Shown here in pieces: positions 43,516 through 52,399 of a stretch of 64,000 nt of DNA (positions within the stretch are counted from its first letter, which is position 1; each line of letters opens with the position of its first letter). The notes under the pieces were generated by a model that worked only from the letters and a program-made list of their open reading frames with translations, had not been told where the DNA came from and made no database searches. This DNA is from Aeromicrobium phragmitis (GTDB lineage Bacteria > Actinomycetota > Actinomycetes > Propionibacteriales > Nocardioidaceae). Position numbers and translations under genes: made by a program. The stretch lies in contig NZ_RDBF01000006.1 in the NCBI RefSeq assembly GCF_003674095.1, positions 1-64,000 of the forward strand. Direction: 5' to 3'.

Positions 43516-44861
43516 AGTGTCACCCGATTCGGGAGGGCCTGCGCCCCGTAGGTCCCGTCGACGACGAGTGTCGCGTCGGGGATCCACGTCGCGTCGGTGC
43601 CCGAGTGTGCCGTGTGCAGGAGCACGAGATCGGGCGCGAAGGCCGCGGGGTCGTCGACGCGCAGCAGGTCGATCCCGTTGGGAAGCGTGGCGGTCGACAC
43701 GTAGGGATCGGTGAAGCCGACCACGGCTCCCGCCTCGATCAGCCGCTGGAGGATCTCCAGGGCGGGTGACTCCCGAAGGTCGGCGACGTCCGGCTTGTAG
43801 GTGACGCCGGAGACCAGCACCCGGGCGCCGGGCATTCCCAGGCCGTGGCGCGACAAGACGTCGCGGAGTCGTTCGACGACGCGCGTGGGCCGAGCGGCGA
43901 TCTGCTGCATCGCCGTGCTGATCATCGGGGCGTCCACACGGTCCTTGCGCAACTGCCACAGCAGATAGTGCGGGTCGCACGGAATGCAGTGCCCGCCGAC
44001 GCCCGGTCCGGGCCGGAACGGCATGAACCCGTAGGGCTTCGTGGCGGCGGCGTCGATCACGTCGGTGACCTCGAGTCCGAGGGAGCCACAGATGTCGGCG
44101 AACTCGTTGACCAGGGCGATGTTGACGGCACGAAAGGTGTTCTCCAGCAGCTTGGTCATCTCGGCGACCGCAAGCGACGGCACCGGGTGCACCCGCTCGG
44201 CGTAGGCGGCGAGCACCCGCCGGGCGACGCCCGTGCACGCCGAGGTCGCGCCGGCGACGACCCGGGGCACCTGTTCGGTCCGGACGGCGGCGCTGCCGGG
44301 GTCGATCCGTTCGGCGCTGAAGGCGACGTGGATGTCCTCGCCGGCGACGAGCCCGCGACGGCGCAACGGCCGGACGAGCAGGTCCTCGGTGCAGCCGACG
44401 TAGGTGGTCGACGTGAGCATGAGCAGTTGGCCCGGCACGGCGTACTCGACGAGGGTCTCGCAGGCGGCGCGCAAGGCGGTGAGGTCGGGAACGAGGTGAC
44501 GGTCGACGGGAGTCGGGACGCACACGATGACCGCCCGAGCACAGCGCAGTTGAGCGGGGTCGTCGACGAGCCGGAACTGCGCATCGTCCAGCGCGCGGTG
44601 CAAGCGCTGGCGATCGCTGGGAAGCAGGTCGACGTCGTTGCGTTCGATCGCGGCCCGCCGGTGCGGCGAGATGTCGAAGGCCACGACGCGCTGGCCCGCA
44701 TGGTGGTAAGCCAGCGCGGTCGGCAGCCCGACGTATCCCAAGCCGGCGATCGCGACGTCGGCGGTCACCGCCGGCTCGGTGGCGCGCGGGTGTTCGATGC
44801 GGCCGACCGGGGACGGCACGCTCCGTTCGGGACGGGGATCGGGTAGGTCGAGGGTGCTCAT
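43512..44861 (-). CDS. Nucleotide-sugar dehydrogenase (UDP-glucose/UDP-ManNAc type)
   Basis: A 449-residue enzyme oxidising a UDP-sugar C6 alcohol to the uronic acid with two NAD+. N-terminal Rossmann motif AGLGYVGLPTALAY starts near residue 37, later than usual because of a 30-residue polar leader. VPTPVD and TSTTYVGCTEDL (like TxxPGTT) follow. The catalytic cysteine is in GVGGHCIPCDPHYL, and KPDVADLRESPALEI is conserved. The GHCIPCDPxYL form suggests the WecC/TuaD-like group. GGGAG precedes the ATG. First gene of the leftward exopolysaccharide operon, divergent from the glycosyltransferase. Confidence 0.93.
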   Translation of the reverse strand: MSTLDLPDPRPERSVPSPVGRIEHPRATEPAVTADVAIAGLGYVGLPTALAYHHAGQRVVAFDISPHRRAAIERNDVDLLPSDRQRLHRALDDAQFRLVDDPAQLRCARAVIVCVPTPVDRHLVPDLTALRAACETLVEYAVPGQLLMLTSTTYVGCTEDLLVRPLRRRGLVAGEDIHVAFSAERIDPGSAAVRTEQVPRVVAGATSACTGVARRVLAAYAERVHPVPSLAVAEMTKLLENTFRAVNIALVNEFADICGSLGLEVTDVIDAAATKPYGFMPFRPGPGVGGHCIPCDPHYLLWQLRKDRVDAPMISTAMQQIAARPTRVVERLRDVLSRHGLGMPGARVLVSGVTYKPDVADLRESPALEILQRLIEAGAVVGFTDPYVSTATLPNGIDLLRVDDPAAFAPDLVLLHTAHSGTDATWIPDATLVVDGTYGAQALPNRVTL

Positions 44862-45142
44862 GGGGGACTCCCATCGTCGGGTCGTTCGAGGTGGAGTGGC
44901 GGTGCGCCGGTGACCGTGAGGGAGGGAACCGGACGCCGCCTGTTCGTCACCATCGGGCGCGCTGCAGGGCCCGGTCAACGGGATCGGCACAACACTGCGG
45001 AGCTCCGCATCGCGACCGCAAAACCCCGCAATGACGGCGTATTCGTGGTGCGGTGCGCTACGGTCCGCTCGTCGCCGGGACGTGCGTAACCTGACGGGCG
45101 CCCGGGGTGGCACGGCCCGGTTCCTCGACGGACGGACGACAG

Positions 45143-46438
45143 ATGAGCGACCTGGTCACCACGCTGGCGGCGGCGTTGCTCCTGCTCGGCCTCAGCACGG
45201 CGTGTTGGGCCGGCGTCGGGGGCGGCCGTCGCCTGCTACGGATCCTGCGACCCCCGCCCTCGTCGCCTCACCGCGTCAGTGAGCGCGATGTCGCGGTTCT
45301 GATGGCCGCGCACAACGAGGAAGCCGTGATCGACACGACGTTGGCGGCGGTCGAGCAGTTGGTGCCGCCCGAGCAGGTCTTCGTCGTGTCGGATGCCTCG
45401 TCGGATCGCACGGTCGACCTCGTCCGCGCGCGCGGAGCCCGAGTGCTCGACCTTCAGGTCGGCCGCGGGAAAGCGGGTGCCCTCGTAGCGGGGCTCGAGG
45501 AGTTCGCCCTGACCCGGCGTTTCGAGGTCGTCATGATCCTCGACGCCGACACCTTGCCGGCAGCGGACTACCTCACGACCGGCTTGCCGTTGTTCGACGA
45601 TCCCGAGGTCGCGGCCGTCGCCGGCCGGGCGAGCACGCGCTGGTCCACGTCGTCGCGCGGGTGGGTGAGCCGCGTCCTGATCGCCCATCGCGAGCGGGTC
45701 TACGTCCTCTTCCAAACCCTGCTGAAGTACGGCCAAGCCGCGGCACGAGCGAACGCCGTGGCGATCGTTCCCGGCTTCGCCAGCATGTACCGGACGGACG
45801 TGCTCGAGCGATTGGACATCGCAGCGCCCGGCCTGGCGATCGAGGACTACAACATGACGTTCGAGATCCACGCCAAGGGGCTCGGTCGAGTCGCCTTCGA
45901 CCCGACGGCCGCACGCGCCATGACACAGGACCCCGACACGCTCGGGGATTACGTGCGTCAGGTGGGGCGGTGGAACCTGGGGTTCTGGCAGACCCTGCGT
46001 CGGCACCGGCCTCGCCGGAGTCTCTTCTGGGCGGCCGTGTCGCTGTTCGCTGCGGAGGTCGTCCTCAGCAGTCTGCTCGTGGTCGTCCTCGCCGCGTCCA
46101 CGGCGGCACTGGCGGTCGTCACGACGGTGCGCATCGCTGCCGGGGAGCCGTGGTCCTGGGAGATGTCGCCGGGCGGGCTGCCCGTCGCGGCGGCCCTGAT
46201 CGGGGTCGTGGTGGTCGATCTCGTGGCCACGATCTACGTCGCCGTCCTCGTCCGTCGCCCGGGCATGCTGATCCTGGCTCCGGCGTTCACGCTCGTCCGC
46301 GTCCTCGACGCGGTGCTCTGCCTGCGTGCCCTCGCGCACGCCGTCACCCGTCACTCCTCGGGAGTCTGGAGCAGCCCCACCCGGCGCGCCGAGACCGTCG
46401 GTCAGGCGGCGTCCTCGCCCAACAACGCGATCAGCTGA
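45143..46438 (+). CDS. Membrane glycosyltransferase family 2 (processive synthase-like)
   Basis: A 431-residue protein from ATG 45143 (an upstream in-frame ATG adds 12 residues). An N-terminal helix, a cytoplasmic GT2 domain, and three or four C-terminal helices give a PgaC/hyaluronan-synthase-like layout. The GT2 domain has MAAHNEEAVI, VSDASSDRT, the DxD equivalent ILDADT and the product-binding Q-x2-RW (QVGRWNLGF), all signs of a processive enzyme. It diverges from the dehydrogenase-epimerase-GlmS-deacetylase operon and probably polymerises a GlcNAc- and uronic-acid-containing chain. The end overlaps the LuxR-type gene convergently by 37 bases. Confidence 0.9.
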   Translation: MSDLVTTLAAALLLLGLSTACWAGVGGGRRLLRILRPPPSSPHRVSERDVAVLMAAHNEEAVIDTTLAAVEQLVPPEQVFVVSDASSDRTVDLVRARGARVLDLQVGRGKAGALVAGLEEFALTRRFEVVMILDADTLPAADYLTTGLPLFDDPEVAAVAGRASTRWSTSSRGWVSRVLIAHRERVYVLFQTLLKYGQAAARANAVAIVPGFASMYRTDVLERLDIAAPGLAIEDYNMTFEIHAKGLGRVAFDPTAARAMTQDPDTLGDYVRQVGRWNLGFWQTLRRHRPRRSLFWAAVSLFAAEVVLSSLLVVVLAASTAALAVVTTVRIAAGEPWSWEMSPGGLPVAAALIGVVVVDLVATIYVAVLVRRPGMLILAPAFTLVRVLDAVLCLRALAHAVTRHSSGVWSSPTRRAETVGQAASSPNNAIS

Positions 46439-49065
46439 GCCCGCGACGCGATGTCCAATCGGCGGTAGATCTGCGTCAGCCGGAGTTCGACCGTCCGCAG
46501 CGAGAGGTACAGGCGTTCGGCGATCTCCCGGTTCCGCAGGCCGGACTGGACCATCCGGGCGATCTCCTGTTCGCGCGGGCTCAGCTTCTCGAGAGCGTTC
46601 GGCGGCGAAGCGCGAGTCGGAAGCCGGCCCGAGTCCAGCCTGGTCTGAGCGGCCCAGCCCACGGCACCGAGAGTGTCGAAGATGGTGGCGGCGGTCGTGG
46701 CCGTCCGGTGCGCCTCGGCGGGCTGGCCTGCCGCGTCCTGCCGGGCGGAGAGACACCGGAGGGTCCGGGCACCCTCGTAACTGATGAGCTCACCTTCGTC
46801 GAGTGAACGCACGAGCGTGGTCAGCTGTCGTACCGACTCGGGGACGGGCGCGACCAGGGCGCGACTACGCGAGAGGACGAGTGCCGCCCAGCGGCTCGAC
46901 CGCCCGCGCATCCGTGCGGCGAAGTTCTCCACGGCGCGGCGCGCCTCTGCCGGGCAGTCGGCCCGGACACATGCCTCGACGTAGTCCCCCCACTGGCGCA
47001 ACAGCCCGGGATACGGGAAATCGCGAGTGAGCACCGAGACCGCTCGAAGATCCGAGAGGGCCGCGTCGACGTCGTCGGTCATCAGCTGCACGACACCGCG
47101 AAGTGCCAGTGCGCGCGCGTGATGGGCCGGTGCGCCGCCGCGCGACGCGATGTCGATCGAGCGGTCGGCCATGGCGACCGCCTCCTCGATCTCCCCGAGC
47201 GAGTAGTGCCGCCACGCGTCGGCCCAGGTGCTCGTCGCCGTCTCTCGCGAGATCCAGGGGGCGTCACCCGACCAGAGGTCCAACGTGCGGCGGGCCGCAT
47301 GGAAATCTCCGCCGGCGATCTCGTTCAGCAGTGCCGCATAGTGCGCGAAGGCGATCCATGCTCGGTCCTGCATCGACGGATGGTGCAGCGCCACTTCGAA
47401 GAGCCGGCGTGCATCGGCGTGGTTCTCGCGAAGCGAGAGCAAGCGTGCGCGCACGATGAGTTCCTCGACCGCGCAGTCTGAGGTGGTCAACGGGAGCGGA
47501 GACGGCCCGGGCTTGCCTTCGATCGCATCCGCGATCCGGGCGAGTTCGGCGAGCAGTCGGTCGCCGAGGCCTCCGGTGGACCGCCCGAAGGAGCGGGCGC
47601 GATCGAGGGCCTCGCGAGCGGCGACCGGTTCCCACCGCTCCAGATGTGCCGCGGCGACGATCCCTTCCAGCTTCTTGACCTCGTTCCGGTGGCGCGCCCC
47701 ATGCAGGGTCACCAGGGCCTCGTCCGCGGCATCGAAGAGCCGCTCACCCGTGCTGAGTGCGCCGACAGACTGCACCGCCGCGAGGCGGAGTTGATTCTCG
47801 GCGCCGTTGCGGACGGTGAGCGCCCACCTGCCGTACCGCGTGGCGAGGGCGGTCTCACCTGCCCACTGGAACGCCCAGCACACGTCGACCACGGCCGGGG
47901 GATGCGGGACGGTCGACGGCCATCGCGCGAAGGCTCGCTCGGCCATCTCCGCCGCTGCCTGCAGGTGCCCCTCCGCCGCCGCACGCTTCGCGGCGCGGAA
48001 CAGTTCCTCGGCCACGGCGGTGTCGGCGGTGAGGAAACTGCGGTACCAGGCGCCGAGCTCGGAAAACTCCTCGCTCACGGCGTCCGCGAGTGCGGCACGC
48101 CGCTCGCGCCAGCGCCGTTTGGTGGCCTGACGGAGGATCGCGGACCGCAATCGCTGATCGTGCAGGTAGACGTAGGGCCCGTGCGCGCGCAGAGTCCCCG
48201 TGTCGAGCAGCTCGGCGATCGACGCGTCCGCATCGTCGTGGAGCGCGGCCAGGGTCTCGCCATGGGTGAGCGGGCTCAACGCGACGTCGAGCAGCAGCGA
48301 CTGTTCGGGCTCTGCTGCGGGCATGCCCGGATGCGATCCGGTGGTGGTCAAGGGAAGGGCGAGGGGAGTGGCGCCGCTGCGCTGCTGTTCGCACAGCTCG
48401 CCCACGGCGCGCAGCCATGTCGCCGGCTCACGGCCGGCGTACTCGAGGAGGAGGCGAAGGGTCGTGGAATCGGCGCCGGGGAACCGCTCCTTGGCCAACC
48501 GCTCGGCCTCGGCTCCGCTGAACTCGGCCAAGTGCAGTTGGCGAAGCGAGCCGAATCCGCGTGGCGGCGTGGTCGCGGTCGCGACGACCCGGACGTTCGT
48601 GCCGGACAGCCGCGGGAGCAGCGTCGCGAGAATGGCGGCGCTCTGACGGTCGAAGAGGTCGATGTCGTCGATCAGGACCAAGGTCGGTGGAAGACCCAAC
48701 CCGCCGATCAGTTCGCGCAGGTCGTGGGCGGCGGCGTAGAGTCCCGCGTCGTCGTCCCGGCACACCTGCAGATGACGGCCCAGCTCGTGCATCATCGCCG
48801 GATGGAGCAGGCCGAGAAAGGACGAGAGCCCGGAGAGGTCGAACTGCTGCTCGTCCTCCTGGCCTCGAAGGATCGGGGCGTCCTCCCGGCGGGCGAGTTG
48901 TTCGAGGACGTGGGTCTTGCCCAATCCCGATGCGCCGACGACGAGAAGGGTCGTGTCCGCCCCGGACCCGAGGTAGCGCGACAGATAGGGCAGCGCGGCA
49001 GCGGCGCTGAGTCGCGGCACATCGTGCCCCGGCGTGTCCCCCCTCAGCATGCTCCGCTGCAGCAT
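46402..49065 (-). CDS. Large ATP-binding LuxR-family (LAL) transcriptional regulator
   Basis: An 887-residue regulator. The N-terminal AAA-type ATPase has Walker A GASGLGKT (residues 44-51) and Walker B LVLIDDIDLFD. The middle, about 300-800, is a helical TPR-like sensor. The C-terminal helix-turn-helix (about 825-887) has LSPREQEIARMVQSGLRNREIAERLYLSLRTVE. LAL proteins commonly activate secondary-metabolite or sugar genes when ATP and ligand bind. It is convergent with the glycosyltransferase, so it may control the exopolysaccharide locus, but this rests on location only. Confidence 0.93.
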   Translation of the reverse strand: MLQRSMLRGDTPGHDVPRLSAAAALPYLSRYLGSGADTTLLVVGASGLGKTHVLEQLARREDAPILRGQEDEQQFDLSGLSSFLGLLHPAMMHELGRHLQVCRDDDAGLYAAAHDLRELIGGLGLPPTLVLIDDIDLFDRQSAAILATLLPRLSGTNVRVVATATTPPRGFGSLRQLHLAEFSGAEAERLAKERFPGADSTTLRLLLEYAGREPATWLRAVGELCEQQRSGATPLALPLTTTGSHPGMPAAEPEQSLLLDVALSPLTHGETLAALHDDADASIAELLDTGTLRAHGPYVYLHDQRLRSAILRQATKRRWRERRAALADAVSEEFSELGAWYRSFLTADTAVAEELFRAAKRAAAEGHLQAAAEMAERAFARWPSTVPHPPAVVDVCWAFQWAGETALATRYGRWALTVRNGAENQLRLAAVQSVGALSTGERLFDAADEALVTLHGARHRNEVKKLEGIVAAAHLERWEPVAAREALDRARSFGRSTGGLGDRLLAELARIADAIEGKPGPSPLPLTTSDCAVEELIVRARLLSLRENHADARRLFEVALHHPSMQDRAWIAFAHYAALLNEIAGGDFHAARRTLDLWSGDAPWISRETATSTWADAWRHYSLGEIEEAVAMADRSIDIASRGGAPAHHARALALRGVVQLMTDDVDAALSDLRAVSVLTRDFPYPGLLRQWGDYVEACVRADCPAEARRAVENFAARMRGRSSRWAALVLSRSRALVAPVPESVRQLTTLVRSLDEGELISYEGARTLRCLSARQDAAGQPAEAHRTATTAATIFDTLGAVGWAAQTRLDSGRLPTRASPPNALEKLSPREQEIARMVQSGLRNREIAERLYLSLRTVELRLTQIYRRLDIASRAQLIALLGEDAA

Positions 49066-49224
49066 TCGGGCCCCTTAGGATCTACCCCCTCATCCCGGTA
49101 ATATCAGCGGTCTGGCGTCGGGGCGAACGGAAACGTCGTGAATCATCCGAACGGACCACGTGCCCTGTTTAGGGGCCAGCGCCGAGACCATTCGAACGGG
49201 CCGTTGCGGCGTCTTGCGCTCGGA

Positions 49225-49539
49225 TCAGCCCAGTTCGACGAGCAGGACGCCGGTGGCGATCACCGCGATGCCGAGCAGCATCCGCCGGGTCAGAGGATCG
49301 TCCCAGAAGGCGCGGGCGAGCACCGCGACCGCGGCGATGCCGGTCGCGGTCCAGACCCCGTAGGCCACGCCGACCTTCATGCCTTCGTCGAGCGCGCGGG
49401 CCAGGAAGGTGAACGCGATGCCGTATCCGGCGACGATCACGACCACCCAGCGGCGGCGGCGCAGGCCGTCGCTCGCCCGCAGGCTCAAGGTCGCGGCGAT
49501 CTCGGCGACGATCGCGAGGGTCAGCCACACCCAGCTCAC
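49225..49539 (-). CDS. SMR-family efflux subunit B
   Basis: A 104-residue four-helix transporter of the small multidrug resistance family, GTG start at 49539. The essential membrane glutamate is Glu13 (AIVAEIAATLSLRAS), followed by the family-typical GYGIAFTFLARALDEGMKVGVAYGVWTATG. It overlaps the upstream SMR gene by 4 bases (GTGA); such pairs usually assemble as antiparallel heterodimers expelling cationic drugs or guanidinium-like compounds with proton exchange. Confidence 0.92.
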   Translation of the reverse strand: MSWVWLTLAIVAEIAATLSLRASDGLRRRRWVVVIVAGYGIAFTFLARALDEGMKVGVAYGVWTATGIAAVAVLARAFWDDPLTRRMLLGIAVIATGVLLVELG

Positions 49540-49874
49540 GTCGTCACGTCCTCGGGGCGCCGGGAGCCGGTCTCCACCAGGACCACTCCGACGATGATCA
49601 GCACGATGCCGGCGACGGCGAGCGGGCTGAGGAGTTCGTCGAAGATCACCGCGCCGAGCAGAGCGGTGAGTGCGACGCCGGACGCGCCCCAGATCCCGTA
49701 CGCGACGCCGATCGGCAACTTCTCGCGCAGAACGAGGGCCAGCAGGGCGAACGCCGTGACATAGCCGGCGACGACGAGCGCGATCCACGCCTGGTGGTCG
49801 ATGCTGGCGCGCAGCGCCATGGTGCCCGCGACCTCGGCCGCGATCGCACCGCCGAGCAGAAGCCACGCCCTCAT
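49536..49874 (-). CDS. SMR-family efflux subunit A
   Basis: A 112-residue SMR protein, partner of the next gene. Glu14 (AIAAEVAGTMALRAS) is the proton/substrate site, and GYVTAFALLALVLREKLPIGVAYGIWGASG is the conserved helix 2-3 region. The C-terminal tail is slightly longer than in subunit B and polar. Coupled expression of two unequal SMR genes is typical of EbrAB/YkkCD-type pumps. No regulator is adjacent. Confidence 0.92.
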   Translation of the reverse strand: MRAWLLLGGAIAAEVAGTMALRASIDHQAWIALVVAGYVTAFALLALVLREKLPIGVAYGIWGASGVALTALLGAVIFDELLSPLAVAGIVLIIVGVVLVETGSRRPEDVTT

Positions 49875-49974
49875 CGGCGGCGGCCCGTCTCGTTCGGCGA
49901 CGGCACCGTCGCGGACGGGAGCTGGCTCAGCGAGGGCACGTGCGCACCCTACCCTCGGCGCCCCTGCGGCCGGG

Positions 49975-50517
49975 TCAGGACGTGACGCGGAACCAGAGCG
50001 CCGCCGCGTCCGAACTCACCGCTTCGCGGATGCGTCGCAAGGAGTAGGTGCGCTGCGTCCCCTCGAGCAATCGCGTCCCGCCGCCGAGCAGTACGGGCGC
50101 GATGAACACGAGGACCTCGTCGAGGATTCCGTGGTCGAGACACTGCCGGGCGACGTCGGCGCCGAGGATGTTCACGAGGCCGTTCGATCCGGCGGCCGCC
50201 CGCGCGGCCGCGACGGCGTCGGAGAGGTCGCCGGCGACGACGACGTCCGCGGGCGGGTCCGCCAGGGGGCGGTGGGTGAGCACGACTTGCGTGCCGTGCC
50301 ACCGGCCTTCGAATGCTCCTTCGCGCTTGGGGTCCCCGGCGTTCGGATCGTCGCCGTCGTAGGTGCGGCGGCCCGACAGGATGACGCTGACCTGGGGCAC
50401 GAGTTCGTCGACGAGCGGGTCCGGTGCCAGGTGAGGCTTCAGCCAGCTCATGTCGCCGGCCGCGCCCGCGATGTATCCGTCGACCGACATCGTGGCCGAG
50501 TACAGGAAGGTCGTCAT
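49975..50517 (-). CDS. Dihydrofolate-reductase-fold (RibD C-terminal type) protein
   Basis: A 180-residue reductase-like protein. It begins LYSATMSVDGYIAG, has the GRRTYD nucleotide-binding turn and LVNILGADVARQCLDHGILDEVLVFIAPVLLGGGTRLLEG, all features of the RibD C-terminal family. These NADPH-binding proteins seldom have assigned substrates. It overlaps the YCII-type gene by 4 bases and lies in a three-gene leftward unit with another member of the family. Confidence 0.9.
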   Translation of the reverse strand: MTTFLYSATMSVDGYIAGAAGDMSWLKPHLAPDPLVDELVPQVSVILSGRRTYDGDDPNAGDPKREGAFEGRWHGTQVVLTHRPLADPPADVVVAGDLSDAVAAARAAAGSNGLVNILGADVARQCLDHGILDEVLVFIAPVLLGGGTRLLEGTQRTYSLRRIREAVSSDAAALWFRVTS

Positions 50518-50834
50518 CGTGCCATCAGCGGTCGCACCTCGACTGAGCCGTAGCCTACGTGCGGCATCCGGCTCGCGATCTGCTCAGCCTCGGCGTCAGA
50601 GGCGGCGGCGATCACGTGGACGGCGAACACCATGTCGTCGCCGGGGGTCTGCGTGGCGCCCAGCTGCTTTCCCGGCCCGTCGAGAGCGAACCCGGCGACG
50701 AGCGCTCCCTTCGTGAGCAGGTCCTCATCGACCTGCGCCCACTGACGCATCTCGGCGTCGTGTTCCGCCGTTCCCTCCGCCGGGCCTGAACCCGGGGTGT
50801 ACCGGTGGAGCAGTACGTGAGTGGGGGTGGGCAT
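50514..50834 (-). CDS. YCII-family protein
   Basis: A 106-residue ferredoxin-like-fold protein of the YCII/DGPF group (HVLLHRYTPGSGP at the start, AGFALDGPGKQLGATQTPGDDMVFAVHVIAAASDAEAEQIAS). The conserved Asp-Gly-Pro (LDGP) and an internal His are typical. These often occur near sigma factors or reductases and may act as small-molecule hydrolases or isomerases. Overlaps the preceding gene by 4 bases and starts 1 base after the next reductase-fold gene stop. Confidence 0.85.
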   Translation of the reverse strand: MPTPTHVLLHRYTPGSGPAEGTAEHDAEMRQWAQVDEDLLTKGALVAGFALDGPGKQLGATQTPGDDMVFAVHVIAAASDAEAEQIASRMPHVGYGSVEVRPLMAR

Positions 50835-50835
50835 G

Positions 50836-51444
50836 TCAGTTCTCCTCTGCGGTGTCGCGGCGATAGGTCAGGTGTGTGACGAGGCGCTCGGTCCGACTCG
50901 TCACGGGGAGAAGGGAGAGCGGCTTCGTGCCGTCGAAGAGGCGCTCGCCGGCGCCGAGGGTCACGGGCGCAACGTGGAGGCGTAGCTCGTCGATGCGTCC
51001 GGCATCGAGGTACTGCCCGATGGTGGATGCGCCGCCGGCGATCGCCACGTCGGCATCACCGGCAGCCTCCCGGGCTAGCTGGAGCGCGTGATCAGGGCCC
51101 CCGGTGACGAAGGTGAAGGTCGTGCCGCCGTCCATCGTGACGGGCGGCCGCCGATGGTGGGTGAGGACGAACACCGGTGCGTGATAGGGAGGCTCCGGAC
51201 CCCACCAGCCGTTCCAGCTCTCGTCGGGCCACGGTCCCCGGACCGGGCCGAACATGTTGCGGCCCATGATGAAAGCTCCGGCGGCGACGATGGCGGCGCG
51301 TTCGTCCGCGTTCTCCTCGGGTGTCTCGAACTGCCAGCGGTGCAGCTGCTCCCCGCCTCGACCCAACGGATGCTCGCGGCTCTGGTCCGGCCCCGCGACG
51401 AATCCGTCGAGCGACACGGCGACATCGCAGACGACGCGGCTCAT
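50836..51444 (-). CDS. Dihydrofolate-reductase-fold protein divergent from HxlR regulator
   Basis: A 202-residue RibD C-terminal-type protein with VAVSLDGFVAGPDQS at the start, MGRNMFGPVRGPW as the NADPH-binding turn, and VAIAGGASTIGQYLDAGRIDELRLHVAPVTLGAGERLFDG. GGAAGGAG precedes the ATG at 51444. First gene of a leftward unit (reductase, YCII, reductase) controlled by the divergent HxlR gene across a 12-bp inverted repeat. Actinobacterial homologues near HxlR are common, and their substrates are unknown. Confidence 0.9.
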   Translation of the reverse strand: MSRVVCDVAVSLDGFVAGPDQSREHPLGRGGEQLHRWQFETPEENADERAAIVAAGAFIMGRNMFGPVRGPWPDESWNGWWGPEPPYHAPVFVLTHHRRPPVTMDGGTTFTFVTGGPDHALQLAREAAGDADVAIAGGASTIGQYLDAGRIDELRLHVAPVTLGAGERLFDGTKPLSLLPVTSRTERLVTHLTYRRDTAEEN

Positions 51445-51458
51445 GGCACTCCTTCCAA

Positions 51459-51518
51459 ACTGGTTGCAGTATGCATCTGGTGCTACTCCACCACACCCGG
51501 TGGTAAACTGCAACCAGT
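51459..51518. promoter_or_regulatory. HxlR-type operator between divergent genes
   Basis: ACTGGTTGCAGT (51459-51470) and ACTGCAACCAGT (51507-51518) are perfect 12-bp inverted arms 36 bases apart, with a further CCACC/GGTGG pair between them. It covers the intergenic space of the reductase and hxlR genes; HxlR dimers could bind each arm and repress both promoters. Confidence 0.75.
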
Positions 51519-51532
51519 CTCGAGGAGGTCGT

Positions 51533-52042
51533 ATGGCGAGATCCGCAACGCTGCGGTCGGGGTGCCCGATCAATCTCTCGCTGGAGGTGATCGGAGATCA
51601 CTGGTCGCTCCTGGTCATCCGCGACATCATGTTCGGCGGTCGCCGCCATTTCCGGGAGCTGCTCACGGAGTCCGAGGAGGGCATCGCATCCAACATCCTC
51701 AGTGATCGCTTGAAGCGGCTCACCGAGGCGGGTCTCGTGACGCGAGCCGCCGACCCCCAGCACCGGCAGAAGCAGATCTACAGCCTCACCGAGCAGTCGA
51801 TCCAGTTGGTTCCGGTGCTGGCGCACCTGGGCTCCTGGGGGCGGCGGTTCCTGCCGGTCAGCGCTGAACTCAGCATCCGCGCCCAGGTGCTCGAGGAGGG
51901 GGGACCCGCGTTGTGGGAGGCCTTCATGGAGGAGCTGCGCGCGATCCACCTGGGAGCGAAGCAGCCTGCTGGCCCTTCCGTGCTGGAGCGCCTCGACGAG
52001 GCCTACCGGGCCGAGGTGGAGCGACAGACGCCAGGTGGCTGA
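51533..52042 (+). CDS. HxlR-family transcriptional regulator
   Basis: A 169-residue winged-helix protein. GAGGAGG lies before ATG 51533. The HxlR pattern is clear: CPINLSLEVIGDHWSLLVIRDIMFGGRRHFRELL...GIASNILSDRLKRLTEAGLVTR. It has a Cys near residue 11 (SGCP) at the place where redox- or aldehyde-sensing HxlR proteins have one. The C-terminal 60 residues are longer than the domain. Likely represses the divergent reductase-YCII-reductase operon and itself. Confidence 0.92.
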   Translation: MARSATLRSGCPINLSLEVIGDHWSLLVIRDIMFGGRRHFRELLTESEEGIASNILSDRLKRLTEAGLVTRAADPQHRQKQIYSLTEQSIQLVPVLAHLGSWGRRFLPVSAELSIRAQVLEEGGPALWEAFMEELRAIHLGAKQPAGPSVLERLDEAYRAEVERQTPGG

Positions 52043-52240
52043 TCGAAGCAGATCGGGCCTGACAGCTGCGAGCCGCTTCGGGCGACGCTGCATGACTCTG
52101 CGCGCCGCCGGCGACGCGGGCGGCACAAGCCGCACCGACGTTTCGGTTCTCGAACGAACCGCTCGGTTGCAAGGCCTCGAGTTTCAGCTCGATCTCACAG
52201 CCGGGGCGGCGCTGATGGGCGCGGAGGCGATGAGCGGCGT

Positions 52241-52282
52241 GGGTCGGTACAGGGCGCCTATCGCCGCCGACCGTACCGACCC
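52241..52282. terminator. Inverted repeat between hxlR and the metS stop
   Basis: GGGTCGGTAC (52241-52250) pairs perfectly with GTACCGACCC (52273-52282), loop 22 bases. It lies between two converging genes and could terminate either. There is no T run, and the surrounding 52043-52291 holds no gene that I recognise. Confidence 0.55.
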
Positions 52283-52291
52283 CGACGCCGT

Positions 52292-52399
52292 TCAGTCGTC
52301 GAGTTCGGGATGATGACGCAGGCGGGCGATGCTCCACGCGAGCCCGCCCCAGAAGATCAACATCGCGAGGATCATCACGGCGATGGCGGTGGGGGTCAT
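52292..52399 (-). CDS. metS: Methionine/alanine importer small subunit (MetS)
   Basis: A 35-residue one-helix protein: MTPTAIAVMILAMLIFWGGL followed by AWSIARLRHHPELDD. The initial TPxAIxxMxxxxxxxWGGL and the short charged tail are the MetS pattern. It overlaps the large NSS transporter gene by 1 base (ATGA-type), as in corynebacterial metPS, where both proteins are needed for methionine uptake. Easily missed because of size. Confidence 0.9.
   Translation of the reverse strand: MTPTAIAVMILAMLIFWGGLAWSIARLRHHPELDD

Noticed and set aside
49875..49974. Possible guanidine (ykkC-type) riboswitch before the SMR pair
   Set aside because: Only about 100 bases are available and I could not find the conserved ACGR/GGG core; no support.
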